NCBI RefSeq assembly: GCF_020889785.1
Contig: NZ_JACMYK010000040.1
Span: 1-53,283, forward strand
Reading direction: 5' to 3'
Length of the DNA: 53,283 nucleotides
From: Bradyrhizobium acaciae
GTDB taxonomy: Bacteria > Pseudomonadota > Alphaproteobacteria > Rhizobiales > Xanthobacteraceae
Shown: one piece after another, positions 17,401-24,786 of the stretch
Layout of the letters: each line of letters opens with the position of its first letter
Position numbering within the stretch: the stretch's first letter is position 1
Notes under the pieces: generated by a model
What the model was told of the DNA's origin: nothing
What the model saw: only the letters and a program-made list of their open reading frames with translations
The model's database searches: none
Position numbers and translations under genes: made by a program

Positions 17401-17933
17401 CCGACCACGGCGGCGCAGATCCAGCCCATGTGGCTGGCGCCGGCGACGAACAGTCCGCCCGCGATGGTGCCGATCAGGATCGCCATGAAGGTCGCGCCCT
17501 CGACCAGCGCGTTACCGGTCGCAAGCTCGGAGACCGACAGCTGGTCGGGCAGCACGGCATATTTCACCGGACCGAACAGCGCGGCGACAACGCCGAACAG
17601 CGCCAGCGCGATGAACAGCAGCGGGATCGAATGGGTGAAGAAGCCGGCTGCAGCAAAGGCCGCGGCGAAGATCTCGAAGAACTTCAGCCGGCGCGCGACG
17701 ATGGATTTGACGTAGCGGTCGGCAAGCTCGCCGCCGAGCGCCGACAGCACGAAGAACGGGAAGATGAACACCGCGCCCGCGAGCTGGACCAGCGCCGGCC
17801 CCTGCTCGTTGGCGACGCCATATAGCAGCATGATGACCAGCGCATTCTTCAGCACGTTGTCGTTCAATGCCGAGCAGAACTGCGACCAGAACAGCGGCGC
17901 GAAGCGGCGGGACGTCATCAATTCCTTGATCAT
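14466..17933 (-). CDS. aas: Acyl-[ACP]-phospholipid O-acyltransferase: MFS + PlsC + acyl-ACP synthetase fusion
   Basis: This 1155-residue fusion has three parts. An MFS transporter of the LplT type fills about residues 1-400 with many membrane helices. A PlsC acyltransferase domain follows, with NHVSLVD (about 452-458, the H-x4-D motif) and FPEGRIT. An AMP-forming acyl-ACP/CoA synthetase domain carries the P-loop-like FTSGSEGTPKGVVLSH (about 789-804) and EGYGVTETAP. Together they would flip lysophospholipid inward, re-acylate it and activate the fatty acid. In E. coli LplT and Aas are separate; the fused form is known in other bacteria. A good AAGGAA ribosome site precedes the ATG at 17933. 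It lies downstream of the 85-aa gene that faces TetR, so TetR may control it. Confidence 0.95.
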   Translation of the reverse strand: MIKELMTSRRFAPLFWSQFCSALNDNVLKNALVIMLLYGVANEQGPALVQLAGAVFIFPFFVLSALGGELADRYVKSIVARRLKFFEIFAAAFAAAGFFTHSIPLLFIALALFGVVAALFGPVKYAVLPDQLSVSELATGNALVEGATFMAILIGTIAGGLFVAGASHMGWICAAVVGLSVLSWGFASRIPLTQPSAPDLPITRNPWTSTVRLLKSLYAEQRLWDGMVIVSWFWMVGAIVLSLLPALIKEGVGGTEGVVTLCLAVFAIGIAAGSLFAAQLSHVRPNIALVPIGAIVMGVIGLDLALAIATTSLGKDVTAAAFASSLSGFRMLADFFLFAFGGGLFVVPAFAAVQAWTAPSERARIIAAGNILQAGFMVVGAVFVGALQSIGLPIAWIFFGLAIASFGSVWFVLNKWGKEGVRDFGALLFRALFRLEVRGMENLPPSGTRMLIAPNHVSLVDGPLLHAMLPIDASFAVDTGIAKAWWAKPFLKMIKHYTMDPSKPLAARDLIKLVAAGEPVVIFPEGRITVSGSLMKVYDGTAMIADKADAVVVPIRIEGAQRSHLSYLKNGEIKRSWFPKVTISILPPVKLPIDQSLKGKARRNAAGAALQDVMIDAMVQNAMLDQTLFEGLGHACRDRDTGKPIIEDALGTKLTYRKLILGAQVLSRKLEQGTSVGENVGVLLPNSAGVAVVFMALQTIGRVPAMLNFSAGPVNVLAAMKAAQVTTVLTSQAFIEKGKLDKLIAAMAGQARVVYLEDVRGGISLTDKIAGFRAGIAPRVARNANDPAVILFTSGSEGTPKGVVLSHRNILANAAQALARVDANANDKVLNVLPVFHSFGLTGGMMMPLLGGIPIFMYPSPLHYRIVPELIYQTGATILFGTDTFLTGYARSAHAYDFRTLRLVIAGAEAVKDRTRQIYMERYGIRILEGYGVTETAPVLAMNTPMANRQGTVGRISPLMQYRLDPVPGIEEGGRLSVKGPNVMLGYLRAENPGVLEPLPEGWHDTGDIVTVDAQGFIAIKGRAKRFAKIAGEMVSLSAVETMATALWPQAMSVAVTLPDQRKGERIVLLTTQKDADRSAMQRQAKSAGASELAVPADIRVVDKVPLLGTGKTDYVGATALAKELAAAAPTPAPQTDENTDAAEAEPEARQQHVA

Positions 17934-18054
17934 GACCGGTTCCTTGGGTTAGCGCGCTCAGCGCTGGCAGGTCTGCGAGTTTGCGTGGCAGAGAATCATG
18001 AGCGTGATGAGATGAGATGAGATCCCGCAGCCTTTAGTCTTTTCCGCAACGTAT

Positions 18055-18066
18055 CGGTTCGAACCG
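18055..18066. promoter_or_regulatory. Perfect 12-bp palindrome upstream of aas
   Basis: CGGTTCGAACCG is perfectly self-complementary and lies about 120 bases upstream of the aas start codon, next to the direct repeats gatgagatgagatgag (18007-18022). It could be an operator; nothing ties it to a particular regulator. It differs from the TetR-type palindromes at 18501 and 18531. Confidence 0.35.
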
Positions 18067-18220
18067 GCGCTTACCGAGAACGCCGGGCGGCCGGGACATT
18101 GCCCGCCAGAGATGTACGAGACCTTATCCAGACCTTGGGTTGATTGATCTCGAGACGGGCTCGCGCGGGACATGGTGAGCGGTTTGTTGAGGTTTCGGCG
18201 ACAATTGCCGGCTGGCCGCT

Positions 18221-18478
18221 TCAGGTCAGTTCACTCAACCCGCGGAACGGCGACCAGCGGCAGTTGCGTGACTTGCAACGGCCGCCGCTTGCGGCCGCCG
18301 GGCGCGGCACGCGCGGATCCGCGCGCCGCTGCTCCAGGACGCCTGCGACGTCGCAGGCACGGGCGATCCGCTCGATCGGCGCCGTCGCCAGTGAGAGGAT
18401 GGCGCGGCCAAGGCCCTGCACGAGCGCGATCGCGTCATCGACAAGGGTGGTGGTCAATTGAAGTGCTAGGGTCTGCAT
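18221..18478 (-). CDS. Small 85-aa protein divergent from TetR
   Basis: The ATG at 18478 has a perfect AGGAGG ribosome site 8 bases upstream, which is the main reason to believe it. The 85 residues begin MQTLALQLTTTLVDDAIALV and are amphipathic and helical for about 50 residues, then basic. No known family is recognised and there is no clear membrane segment. It is divergently arranged with the TetR gene across a 52-base spacer containing two palindromes, so it is a likely target of that regulator. The gene for the fused acyltransferase follows downstream after 287 bases on the same strand and might be in the same transcript. Confidence 0.6.
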   Translation of the reverse strand: MQTLALQLTTTLVDDAIALVQGLGRAILSLATAPIERIARACDVAGVLEQRRADPRVPRPAAASGGRCKSRNCRWSPFRGLSELT

Positions 18479-18500
18479 CTGAGTGGCCTCCTATGCCAAC

Positions 18501-18515
18501 TTGAGCAACGCTCAA
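18501..18515. promoter_or_regulatory. Candidate TetR operator 1
   Basis: TTGAGCAACGCTCAA is a perfect 6-bp inverted repeat around a 3-base centre, placed 22 bases upstream of the 85-aa gene. It shares the form TTGAnCnnnGnTCAA with the second site, centred 30 bases away, which fits two TetR dimers about three helical turns apart. Confidence 0.65.
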
Positions 18516-18530
18516 ATTAGTATCTTAAAA

Positions 18531-18545
18531 ATGAACATTGTTCAA
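18531..18545. promoter_or_regulatory. Candidate TetR operator 2, overlapping the tetR start
   Basis: ATGAACATTGTTCAA matches the site at 18501 in its outer bases (nTGAnCnnnGnTCAA) with an inner palindrome TGAACATTGTTCA. It covers the proposed ATG of the TetR gene, suggesting autorepression. Confidence 0.65.
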
Positions 18546-19157
18546 GAAGAATCGCGACGGGACCGGAAGAAACTTCAGCGGCGCACTTTGCTGGTCGAGA
18601 TCGCGCGCCGGTTTATCGCCACTAAGGGCTTGAGATCATTGAAGGTTAGAGACGTCGCCGACGCCGCCAAATGCTCCATCGGCAGCGTCTATAACGAGTT
18701 CGGCGACTTCGACGGCCTGATCCTGACCGTGAACCGGGAGACCGTTGAGGCCCTGACCACACGGCTCAAGGCAGTCCCGGCCGACGATCCGCTGCGCCAG
18801 CTGCACGGGCTCGCGGACGCCTATCTCGGCTTCGCCAGCGAGCACGCCAACCTGCTGCGCTCGCTGTTCGAGCACCGGATGGAGGACGACCGGCCGTTTC
18901 CGGAAGACATCCTCGCAATGGTGATGGATGCGTTCGCGCTGATGCACGCGCCGCTGGTGCGGCTGTTGCCCGATCGCGATCCCGACGACGTCGCGCTGCT
19001 GTCGCGGATGATGTTCTCCGCGGTCCACGGCATCATCTCGCTGGGGCTCGAGGAGCGCATGGTCGCGGTGCCGCCCGAGATGCTGCGCGAGCGACTCGCG
19101 CAGTTCGTCGACACGCATCTTGCGGGGCTCGGCGTATCGCGTGGCGATCAGGTTTGA
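18531..19157 (+). CDS. TetR/AcrR family transcriptional regulator
   Basis: This 208-residue protein has an N-terminal TetR helix-turn-helix: 'ARRFIATKGLRSLKVRDVADAAKCSIGSVYNEFGDFDGLI' (about residues 23-62), with a helical ligand domain behind it. The ATG at 18531 is preferred over a GTG at 18483 because the latter would overlap the ribosome site of the divergent gene. Two 15-bp palindromes flank or cover the start, the classical arrangement for autorepression and control of a divergent gene. Given the fused acyltransferase/acyl-ACP synthetase downstream of the divergent gene, the inducer could be a fatty-acid derivative, but this is inference. Its 3' end overlaps the convergent wHTH gene by 10 bp. 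Confidence 0.93.
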   Translation: MNIVQEESRRDRKKLQRRTLLVEIARRFIATKGLRSLKVRDVADAAKCSIGSVYNEFGDFDGLILTVNRETVEALTTRLKAVPADDPLRQLHGLADAYLGFASEHANLLRSLFEHRMEDDRPFPEDILAMVMDAFALMHAPLVRLLPDRDPDDVALLSRMMFSAVHGIISLGLEERMVAVPPEMLRERLAQFVDTHLAGLGVSRGDQV

Positions 19158-20143
19158 TTGCGCGCGACGCGGCCGGGATGGGCGAGCGTCCAGAGCGGTT
19201 CAAGGAACACCACCCCGGTGCCGCCATCGCGGAAGATCAGCCTGAACTCGATCCGTCCGTCCGCGGTGATGCAGGCGGAATGCACTCCCGCATTGCCATC
19301 ATATCGCAAGATGCCGTTTGAGACTTGCCCGGTAAAACCGCCGGAGAAGCCCGGTCCTGGCGTGCGACTGTGCGGCATCGCCGGTCCGTTCACGAGATAG
19401 CCGGTCGCGACGCCGTCCCGGTCGACGCTGGTGACAATCATCATGAATTGGCGGTGCGAGTTGATCCATCCCTCGTCGCTCGCCCACACGCCGAGAAAGC
19501 GGCGGACATCGTCCGGCACGTCGCTTGCCGGCGCACGAATGCGAAAGGCAGGAAGCGGCATCTGCTTCTCCGCGGCCAGCGCGATGATCCGTTCGACATC
19601 CCGATCCGGCACGATGCCGCGATCCTGCGGCGCAAACCAGTTCACCAACTCCGCTAGGGGATTCCGCATCCCATCGGCAATCGGTGACGCGACGAGAGCC
19701 GCCAAGGCGATCACCGACAGGCTCGAAACAAGCAACCATCGGGGAAGCGCGGCCAGACGTCCCGCCACGCCGCGGGACGTTGACGTCGTGCGCGGGATGT
19801 TGCTCGATTCATGATGGTGCGACGGCAGAACAGGCTCTGCATCGAGCCGGTATCCCCGGCGCGACACCGTCTTGATGATGCGGTGGTCGTCATCCCGCAA
19901 TTTCAGGCGCAGCTCGCGGACACATTGGACCAGCGAGTCGTCTGAAACGGCGACGTTGCCCCAGACTGCCGCGTGCAGATCCTGCTTGGAGATCAACCGC
20001 CCGGCATTGCTGGCAAGATGCCGGAGCACCGCGAATGACTTCGGCCTGAGATCAAGGTCCACGCCATCCACGCGCACAACGCCGCGGGCAAGGTCCAATA
20101 CAAATGAATCAAATACCAAAACGGAATCAGTCGCCGGGTCCAT
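19148..20143 (-). CDS. CadC-like membrane transcriptional regulator (OmpR/PhoB-type wHTH)
   Basis: This 331-residue protein has a PhoB-type winged helix at the N-terminus: 'VLDLARGVVRVDGVDLDLRPKSFAVLRHL', 'SKQDLHAAVWG' and 'VSRRGYRL' (about 10-105). A membrane helix follows (WLLVSSLSVIALAALV, about 137-152), then a roughly 175-residue extracytoplasmic domain of unknown function. The layout equals CadC/ToxR regulators, in which a periplasmic sensor directly controls a DNA-binding domain without phosphorylation. The ATG at 20143 is preferred (GGAG about 8 bases upstream); a GTG at 20152 would add three residues. It is divergent from the orphan LivK-type gene at 20295, which may be its target. 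Confidence 0.88.
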   Translation of the reverse strand: MDPATDSVLVFDSFVLDLARGVVRVDGVDLDLRPKSFAVLRHLASNAGRLISKQDLHAAVWGNVAVSDDSLVQCVRELRLKLRDDDHRIIKTVSRRGYRLDAEPVLPSHHHESSNIPRTTSTSRGVAGRLAALPRWLLVSSLSVIALAALVASPIADGMRNPLAELVNWFAPQDRGIVPDRDVERIIALAAEKQMPLPAFRIRAPASDVPDDVRRFLGVWASDEGWINSHRQFMMIVTSVDRDGVATGYLVNGPAMPHSRTPGPGFSGGFTGQVSNGILRYDGNAGVHSACITADGRIEFRLIFRDGGTGVVFLEPLWTLAHPGRVARNQT

Positions 20144-20294
20144 AGAGGTCACTCCATGCCCACAGACGGTACCAATCCGGGAAATTTAGCAGGAAATTCG
20201 TGGTTCTGTCACTTCTCGATCAGGACTCCCCTGCGGCGAAGCCGATAGTCGAGAGCCGGCCCGGCGTCATTTCCGGGCACGCGGGAGGTTGGCC

Positions 20295-21473
20295 ATGTCG
20301 AGGACGCGGTTTGCCGTGTTGACCGGGGTTGTTCTGACGCTCGCGGCGGTGCAATCGGGACATGTCTGGGCGCAGGACACCGTGAAGGTCGGGCTGGTGA
20401 TGCCATTGACCGGCGTTCTGGGGCCGGTCGGCAAGCAGGCGGTCGCCGGAGCGCGGCTCTACATGGCGCAGCACGGCGACATGGTCGCCGGCCGGAAGGT
20501 CGAGCTGATCGTCCGGGACGACGCCAGCGTACCCGACAATGCCAAGCGCCTTGCGCAGGAGCTGATCATTAACGACAAGGCCGCGATCCTCGGCGGCGGA
20601 CTGACGCCGAGCGTGCTGGCCCTCGCGCCACTGGTCACTGAGAGCAAGACGGCAACCGTCGTCATGGTATCGGGCACGTCGATCGTGACCGAGCGGTCGC
20701 CTTACTTCGTGCGCACCAGTTGGACCCACGCGCAGCAGGCCAGCGTGCTGGCGGATTGGGCGGCAAAAAACGGATCGAAGCGGGCCACCATCATCGCGTC
20801 CGACTGGGCCCCCGGGCATGAAGCGGCCGGGGTCTTTTCGGCGAGCTTCACCGCGGCCGGCGGATCAATCGTCGAAGCGATGAAGGTGCCGCTGGCCAAT
20901 CCCGACTTCGCGCCGTTCCTGCAACGTGCGCGGGACGGCAATCCGGATACGCTTTTTATTTTCGTCCCGGCAAGCCAGGCCGCCATCCTGGCCAAGCAGT
21001 TTGTCGAGCGCGGGCTGGACAAGAGCGGGATCAAGCTGATCGGCCCCGGCGACATCGCCGATGACCAGGACCTGCCGGGCATGAGCGATGCCATGATCGG
21101 CATGATCACCGCGGGATTCTACTCCGCCGCCCATCCATCCGATCTGAACCACGCCTATGTCGCAGCGTTCCGCAAGGCCAATGCGAATACGCGTCCGAAT
21201 TTCATCAGCGTCAGCGCCTATGACGGCATGCATCTGATCTACGAGGCGCTAAAGGCGACCGGCGGCAAGACCAATGGCGACGCACTGATCGATGCCATGA
21301 AGGGCATGGCCTGGGAAAGCCCGCGCGGCCCGATGTCGATCGATCCAAAGACGCGCGATGTCATCCACGACATCTACATTCGCAAGGTCGAGAAGGTCGG
21401 CGGCGAGCTCTACAGCGTCGAGCACGAGACCTTCAAGGCGATCAAGGACCCCACCAAGATCGCGAACAAATGA
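20295..21473 (+). CDS. LivK-type ABC transporter periplasmic binding protein (orphan)
   Basis: This 392-residue protein has a signal peptide (about residues 1-29, cleavage near VWAQD). It has the type I binding-protein pattern: 'VKVGLVMPLTGVLGPVGKQ' and 'GARLYMAQHGDMVAGRKVELIVRDD'. It is only distantly like the binding protein at 9836. A GGGAGG ribosome site places the start at 20295. No permease or ATPase lies nearby. The divergent CadC-like regulator (gap about 150 bp) may control it. Family members bind branched-chain amino acids, aromatic acids or other small carboxylates; the ligand is unknown here. Confidence 0.9.
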   Translation: MSRTRFAVLTGVVLTLAAVQSGHVWAQDTVKVGLVMPLTGVLGPVGKQAVAGARLYMAQHGDMVAGRKVELIVRDDASVPDNAKRLAQELIINDKAAILGGGLTPSVLALAPLVTESKTATVVMVSGTSIVTERSPYFVRTSWTHAQQASVLADWAAKNGSKRATIIASDWAPGHEAAGVFSASFTAAGGSIVEAMKVPLANPDFAPFLQRARDGNPDTLFIFVPASQAAILAKQFVERGLDKSGIKLIGPGDIADDQDLPGMSDAMIGMITAGFYSAAHPSDLNHAYVAAFRKANANTRPNFISVSAYDGMHLIYEALKATGGKTNGDALIDAMKGMAWESPRGPMSIDPKTRDVIHDIYIRKVEKVGGELYSVEHETFKAIKDPTKIANK

Positions 21474-21643
21474 GCAAAACGGGGTAGCTGTTTATTCGGC
21501 CCGGCTCCGGGTTTGTGCTGTCCCGGGCGCTGCGGCCGGCCGCGGGTGCAGGACTTGCGTGCAGGACTTGCGTTCGGGCAGCCCGCCAACGCGATCAATC
21601 TCGATCGCCGAAGCGAGCCTAGCCTGGCGTCCGTCCAACGTCC

Positions 21644-22069
21644 TCAGGCGCGCGCCCGGGCGATCGTGCCGGCGACGATTTGCATCGCGACGCCGAGCAC
21701 CCAGCCCGCCATGATGGCCGCGGTCCAGCCGATATCCGGCTCGCTCCGCAGCACGACGACACCCACCGAGAAGAACGCGACCATCGTCGCGAGGAAGGTG
21801 CCGACCGCGCTGAGCAGCTCCGCCGCGTCGATCTTGCGCAGCGAGGCGGCGTCCTTCGGATGGAAGAGCTTCGGCGGCGTGTCGATGCCGAGGTAGAAGC
21901 CGATCGCGCCGCCCAGCATCATGATGAGCAGGAACGCCTGCGAGGTCAGCGCCGACACGCTCGAGCCGACATGGATGGCGACGAACAGACCGCTTGCAGC
22001 CCCCGCCAGGGCAAGGCCGAAGCGCTCCAGCACATGGGCAAATTTTCTGACGCGGCTGCGCATTGCCAT
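21644..22069 (-). CDS. Small integral membrane protein, 141 aa
   Basis: Four hydrophobic segments can be seen: 'FGLALAGAASGLFVAIHVG' (17-35), 'SQAFLLIMMLGGAIGFYLG' (43-61), 'LLSAVGTFLATMVAFFSVG' (85-103) and 'WTAAIMAGWVLGVAMQIVAG' (114-133). I do not recognise a named family; proteins of this build are annotated as hypothetical in Bradyrhizobium. It is convergent with the binding-protein gene and divergent from the DUF2235 gene. The ATG at 22069 is followed by a basic stretch (RSRVRK), consistent with a cytoplasmic N-terminus. Confidence 0.75.
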   Translation of the reverse strand: MAMRSRVRKFAHVLERFGLALAGAASGLFVAIHVGSSVSALTSQAFLLIMMLGGAIGFYLGIDTPPKLFHPKDAASLRKIDAAELLSAVGTFLATMVAFFSVGVVVLRSEPDIGWTAAIMAGWVLGVAMQIVAGTIARARA

Positions 22070-22285
22070 GCCTCATCAATGAATTGCACCGGCAATCAAG
22101 CTAGGCCTTTTCGCAGCATCGCGAAAGCTGCCATCTCTCACATGGCCGCGACCACGTGACGCTTTTGTGCGCCAGTTCACACCTATCGCGGCATGGAATG
22201 ATTAAAGATCGATCCAAGGTAGCATTCGATCTGACCCCTGTTAGGCTACGCAATCCGCTTCATTCATTTCAGCGAGCGTCTTTCA

Positions 22286-24556
22286 ATGCCGAGCCCCAAG
22301 ATCATCATTCTGTCCGACGGGACCGGCAACGCAGCTTCGAGCGTCTGGCGCACCAATGTCTGGCGGATATTCCAGTCGCTGGATTTGCAGGGCAACATCC
22401 AGGCCGCCAAATATGATGACGGTGTCGGTACCTCGTCTTTCGTCCCGCTTGCGCTGCTCGGCGGCGCGTTCGGTTACGGCCTCAAGCGCAACATCCTCGA
22501 CACCTACAAGTTCATCTGCCGAAACTACGACCACGAGAACGAATCGAAGATCTACCTGTTCGGATTCAGCCGCGGCGCATTCACGGTGCGCACGCTCGCT
22601 GCACTCATCGTCGATCAGGGCCTCATCGTCGCGGACACCGAAGCCGAACTGCACGACGGCGCCGTGAAGGCCTATCGCGCTTACCGGGCTGCGGGCTACC
22701 ACTCGATCTGGCGCATCGAGGTGATCTTCCGCGCGCTGCGCGACTTCATTCTCGTGCCGGTGCTGGACCGCCTGAAAGGCAACAAGCCCTATGCCGAGAT
22801 TGCCCGGAAGCAGGTGCCATCGATCGAATTCATCGGCATCTGGGACACCGTCGCGGCCTATGGCCTGCCGATCGACGAGATGACGCGCGGCATCTCCAAC
22901 TGGGTGTGGCCGCTCGAACTGCCGAACCGGATTCTCAGTCCGAAGGTCAAGTGCGCACGGCACGCGCTGGCGCTCGACGACGAGCGCACGACCTTCCATC
23001 CGGTGCTTTGGACCGAGCAGGAGCCGGGACAGCCCGCACCGGCGGTGCCGACCACAATCGACGGCGAGCGCCTCGTCCAGGTGTGGTTCGTCGGCATGCA
23101 TGCCAATGTCGGGGGCGGCTATCCGGACGATGCCGTCGCGTTCGTGCCGCTGGCCTGGCTGGTCGACGAAGCCGTCAAGCACGGCCTCGTGTTCAAGAGC
23201 GCTCCGATTGCCGACCCCGATGCGATCAAGGCGATCAGATCGTCGGAAGACAAGGACGGCCGCCTCTATGATTCGCGGGCGGGCCTGGGCTCGTACTATC
23301 GATACGGTCCCCGCAAGGTCGCCGACCTCTGCAACGATCGCGATGCCGGCGTCAGCGTGCCGATGCCCAAGATCCACGAAAGCGTGTTCGAGCGGATCGA
23401 CAGCGGCGCCAATGCCTACGCCCCGATCGGGCTGCCGCCGAACTATGTGGTCGTCTCCCGCAACGGCCAGATCACGCCGCTGGGCCCGAATACATTCGAG
23501 ACGCCGGCCGGCGCACCGGCGCGTTATGCCGCGCAGGAGAAGCTGTGGAATTTCGTCTGGATGCGGCGGATCGCCTATTTCGCCACGCTGGCGGCGTCGC
23601 TGCATCTGGCGGCTTTCTGGCTGTTCCACAATCAGCACCAGGAGCATGAATTCAACTCTCGGTTCAGGATGATTTCGGAACTGGTGCGCTTCGTCGGATC
23701 GTTCCTGCCGGCTTCCTTTCACTGGTGGGCCGATTGGTATGCCGGCAATCCGGAATGGTTTGCCGGCGGCATCATCGCCGTTGCCGCGCTGATGGCCGTC
23801 GGCAGTTCGCTCAGCGCAATGATCAGCGACAGGATGCGGATCATCTGGCGTGACCGCGCCAAGCCTGCGCCGCTCTCCGGGATCGTGCACGATGCGATCT
23901 ATCGATTCCGCACCAGCGCGATCTATCAATGGGTCCTCAATGTCGGGAAACGGCACGTCGTTCCATTCCTGCTGACTGCCGTGATGGTCTGGTACGGCGC
24001 GACGCTGCTCAGCCATTTCCTGTTCGATGCCGAGGATTCGATGGGCGCCTTCTGCACGGGGACAGCTGCCGACAAGCTCGTCGCCGTCGACAAGGGCATC
24101 CCGCAGGATGCGGCGGCCGATTTCGATACCAGCGCGATCTGCGCGCCTACCGGCCTCAAGGTCCGCACCGGATTCAAGTACGAGATTGCGATCACGATGT
24201 CGGAGCCCTGGGAGGACGCCGGGCGCGCCGTCACGCCGATCGGATACCGGACTTCGACCATCGAGGGTGACAAGCGCTGGCGCGGATACGCCACGATCTT
24301 CCTGCGACGGATCCTGTTCCGGCCGTGGTTCAGGCTGATCGCACGGGTCGGAGAGACCGGCGTCGACGAATATTTCCTTGACCCGCTGCCGGCGCCCAAC
24401 ACCGACCCGCAGGTCTACAAGGCGCGATTCACCGCCGATCGCAGCGGCGAGATATTCCTGTACGTCAACCAGGCAGTGATCGGCCTGCCCTGGGTCTACA
24501 AATCGTTCTACGGCGATCACAAGGGCAAGGCGAAGATCACAGTGCGGTTGATGTAG
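22286..24556 (+). CDS. DUF2235 alpha/beta hydrolase with membrane segments
   Basis: This 756-residue protein starts with the DUF2235 pattern ILSDGTGN (8-15) and carries the nucleophile elbow GFSRGA (93-98, Ser95), followed by 'EFIGIWDTVAAYGLP' and 'WFVGMHANVGGGYPDD', all standard for this family. The domain is shared with the Tle1 phospholipases delivered by type VI secretion. After about residue 425 there are three hydrophobic segments (about 430-450, 492-515 and 555-578), then a soluble C-terminal domain. The membrane segments and the lack of secretion genes nearby argue against a secreted effector. It is followed after 230 bp by a phospholipase-D-like gene. The reaction is probably ester hydrolysis; the substrate is unknown. 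Confidence 0.9.
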   Translation: MPSPKIIILSDGTGNAASSVWRTNVWRIFQSLDLQGNIQAAKYDDGVGTSSFVPLALLGGAFGYGLKRNILDTYKFICRNYDHENESKIYLFGFSRGAFTVRTLAALIVDQGLIVADTEAELHDGAVKAYRAYRAAGYHSIWRIEVIFRALRDFILVPVLDRLKGNKPYAEIARKQVPSIEFIGIWDTVAAYGLPIDEMTRGISNWVWPLELPNRILSPKVKCARHALALDDERTTFHPVLWTEQEPGQPAPAVPTTIDGERLVQVWFVGMHANVGGGYPDDAVAFVPLAWLVDEAVKHGLVFKSAPIADPDAIKAIRSSEDKDGRLYDSRAGLGSYYRYGPRKVADLCNDRDAGVSVPMPKIHESVFERIDSGANAYAPIGLPPNYVVVSRNGQITPLGPNTFETPAGAPARYAAQEKLWNFVWMRRIAYFATLAASLHLAAFWLFHNQHQEHEFNSRFRMISELVRFVGSFLPASFHWWADWYAGNPEWFAGGIIAVAALMAVGSSLSAMISDRMRIIWRDRAKPAPLSGIVHDAIYRFRTSAIYQWVLNVGKRHVVPFLLTAVMVWYGATLLSHFLFDAEDSMGAFCTGTAADKLVAVDKGIPQDAAADFDTSAICAPTGLKVRTGFKYEIAITMSEPWEDAGRAVTPIGYRTSTIEGDKRWRGYATIFLRRILFRPWFRLIARVGETGVDEYFLDPLPAPNTDPQVYKARFTADRSGEIFLYVNQAVIGLPWVYKSFYGDHKGKAKITVRLM

Positions 24557-24786
24557 GCACCGCTCCGACGGCCTCCCAGGACCGCGGCCGCACCGAGCTG
24601 TGCTGCGACATCGATCTGTGATCCAGCCGATAGTCGAGGTTGTAGATTTTCTGACATACTTCCCTTGCTAGAATAGCGGCCGGCCGCCCGAGACGATCCG
24701 ATGCGACGCGTCGGATCCCTGAGGGCGCTGACGCGCCAGGTTCATATCGACGGGATATTTCTCACCAGCGATTTGGAGGCATCACC

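Noticed and set aside
18050..18070. GGTTCGAACC resembling a tRNA T-arm
   Set aside because: No acceptor stem, anticodon arm or D-arm surrounds it; it is only a self-complementary 12-mer.
22283..24520. 745-codon minus-strand frame antisense to the DUF2235 gene
   Set aside because: No motif, typical shadow composition; the plus strand carries the GFSRGA and SDGTGN motifs.
22286..24556. Type VI secretion effector Tle1
   Set aside because: The catalytic domain is of that family, but membrane segments and the absence of VgrG, PAAR or immunity genes nearby do not support a delivered effector.
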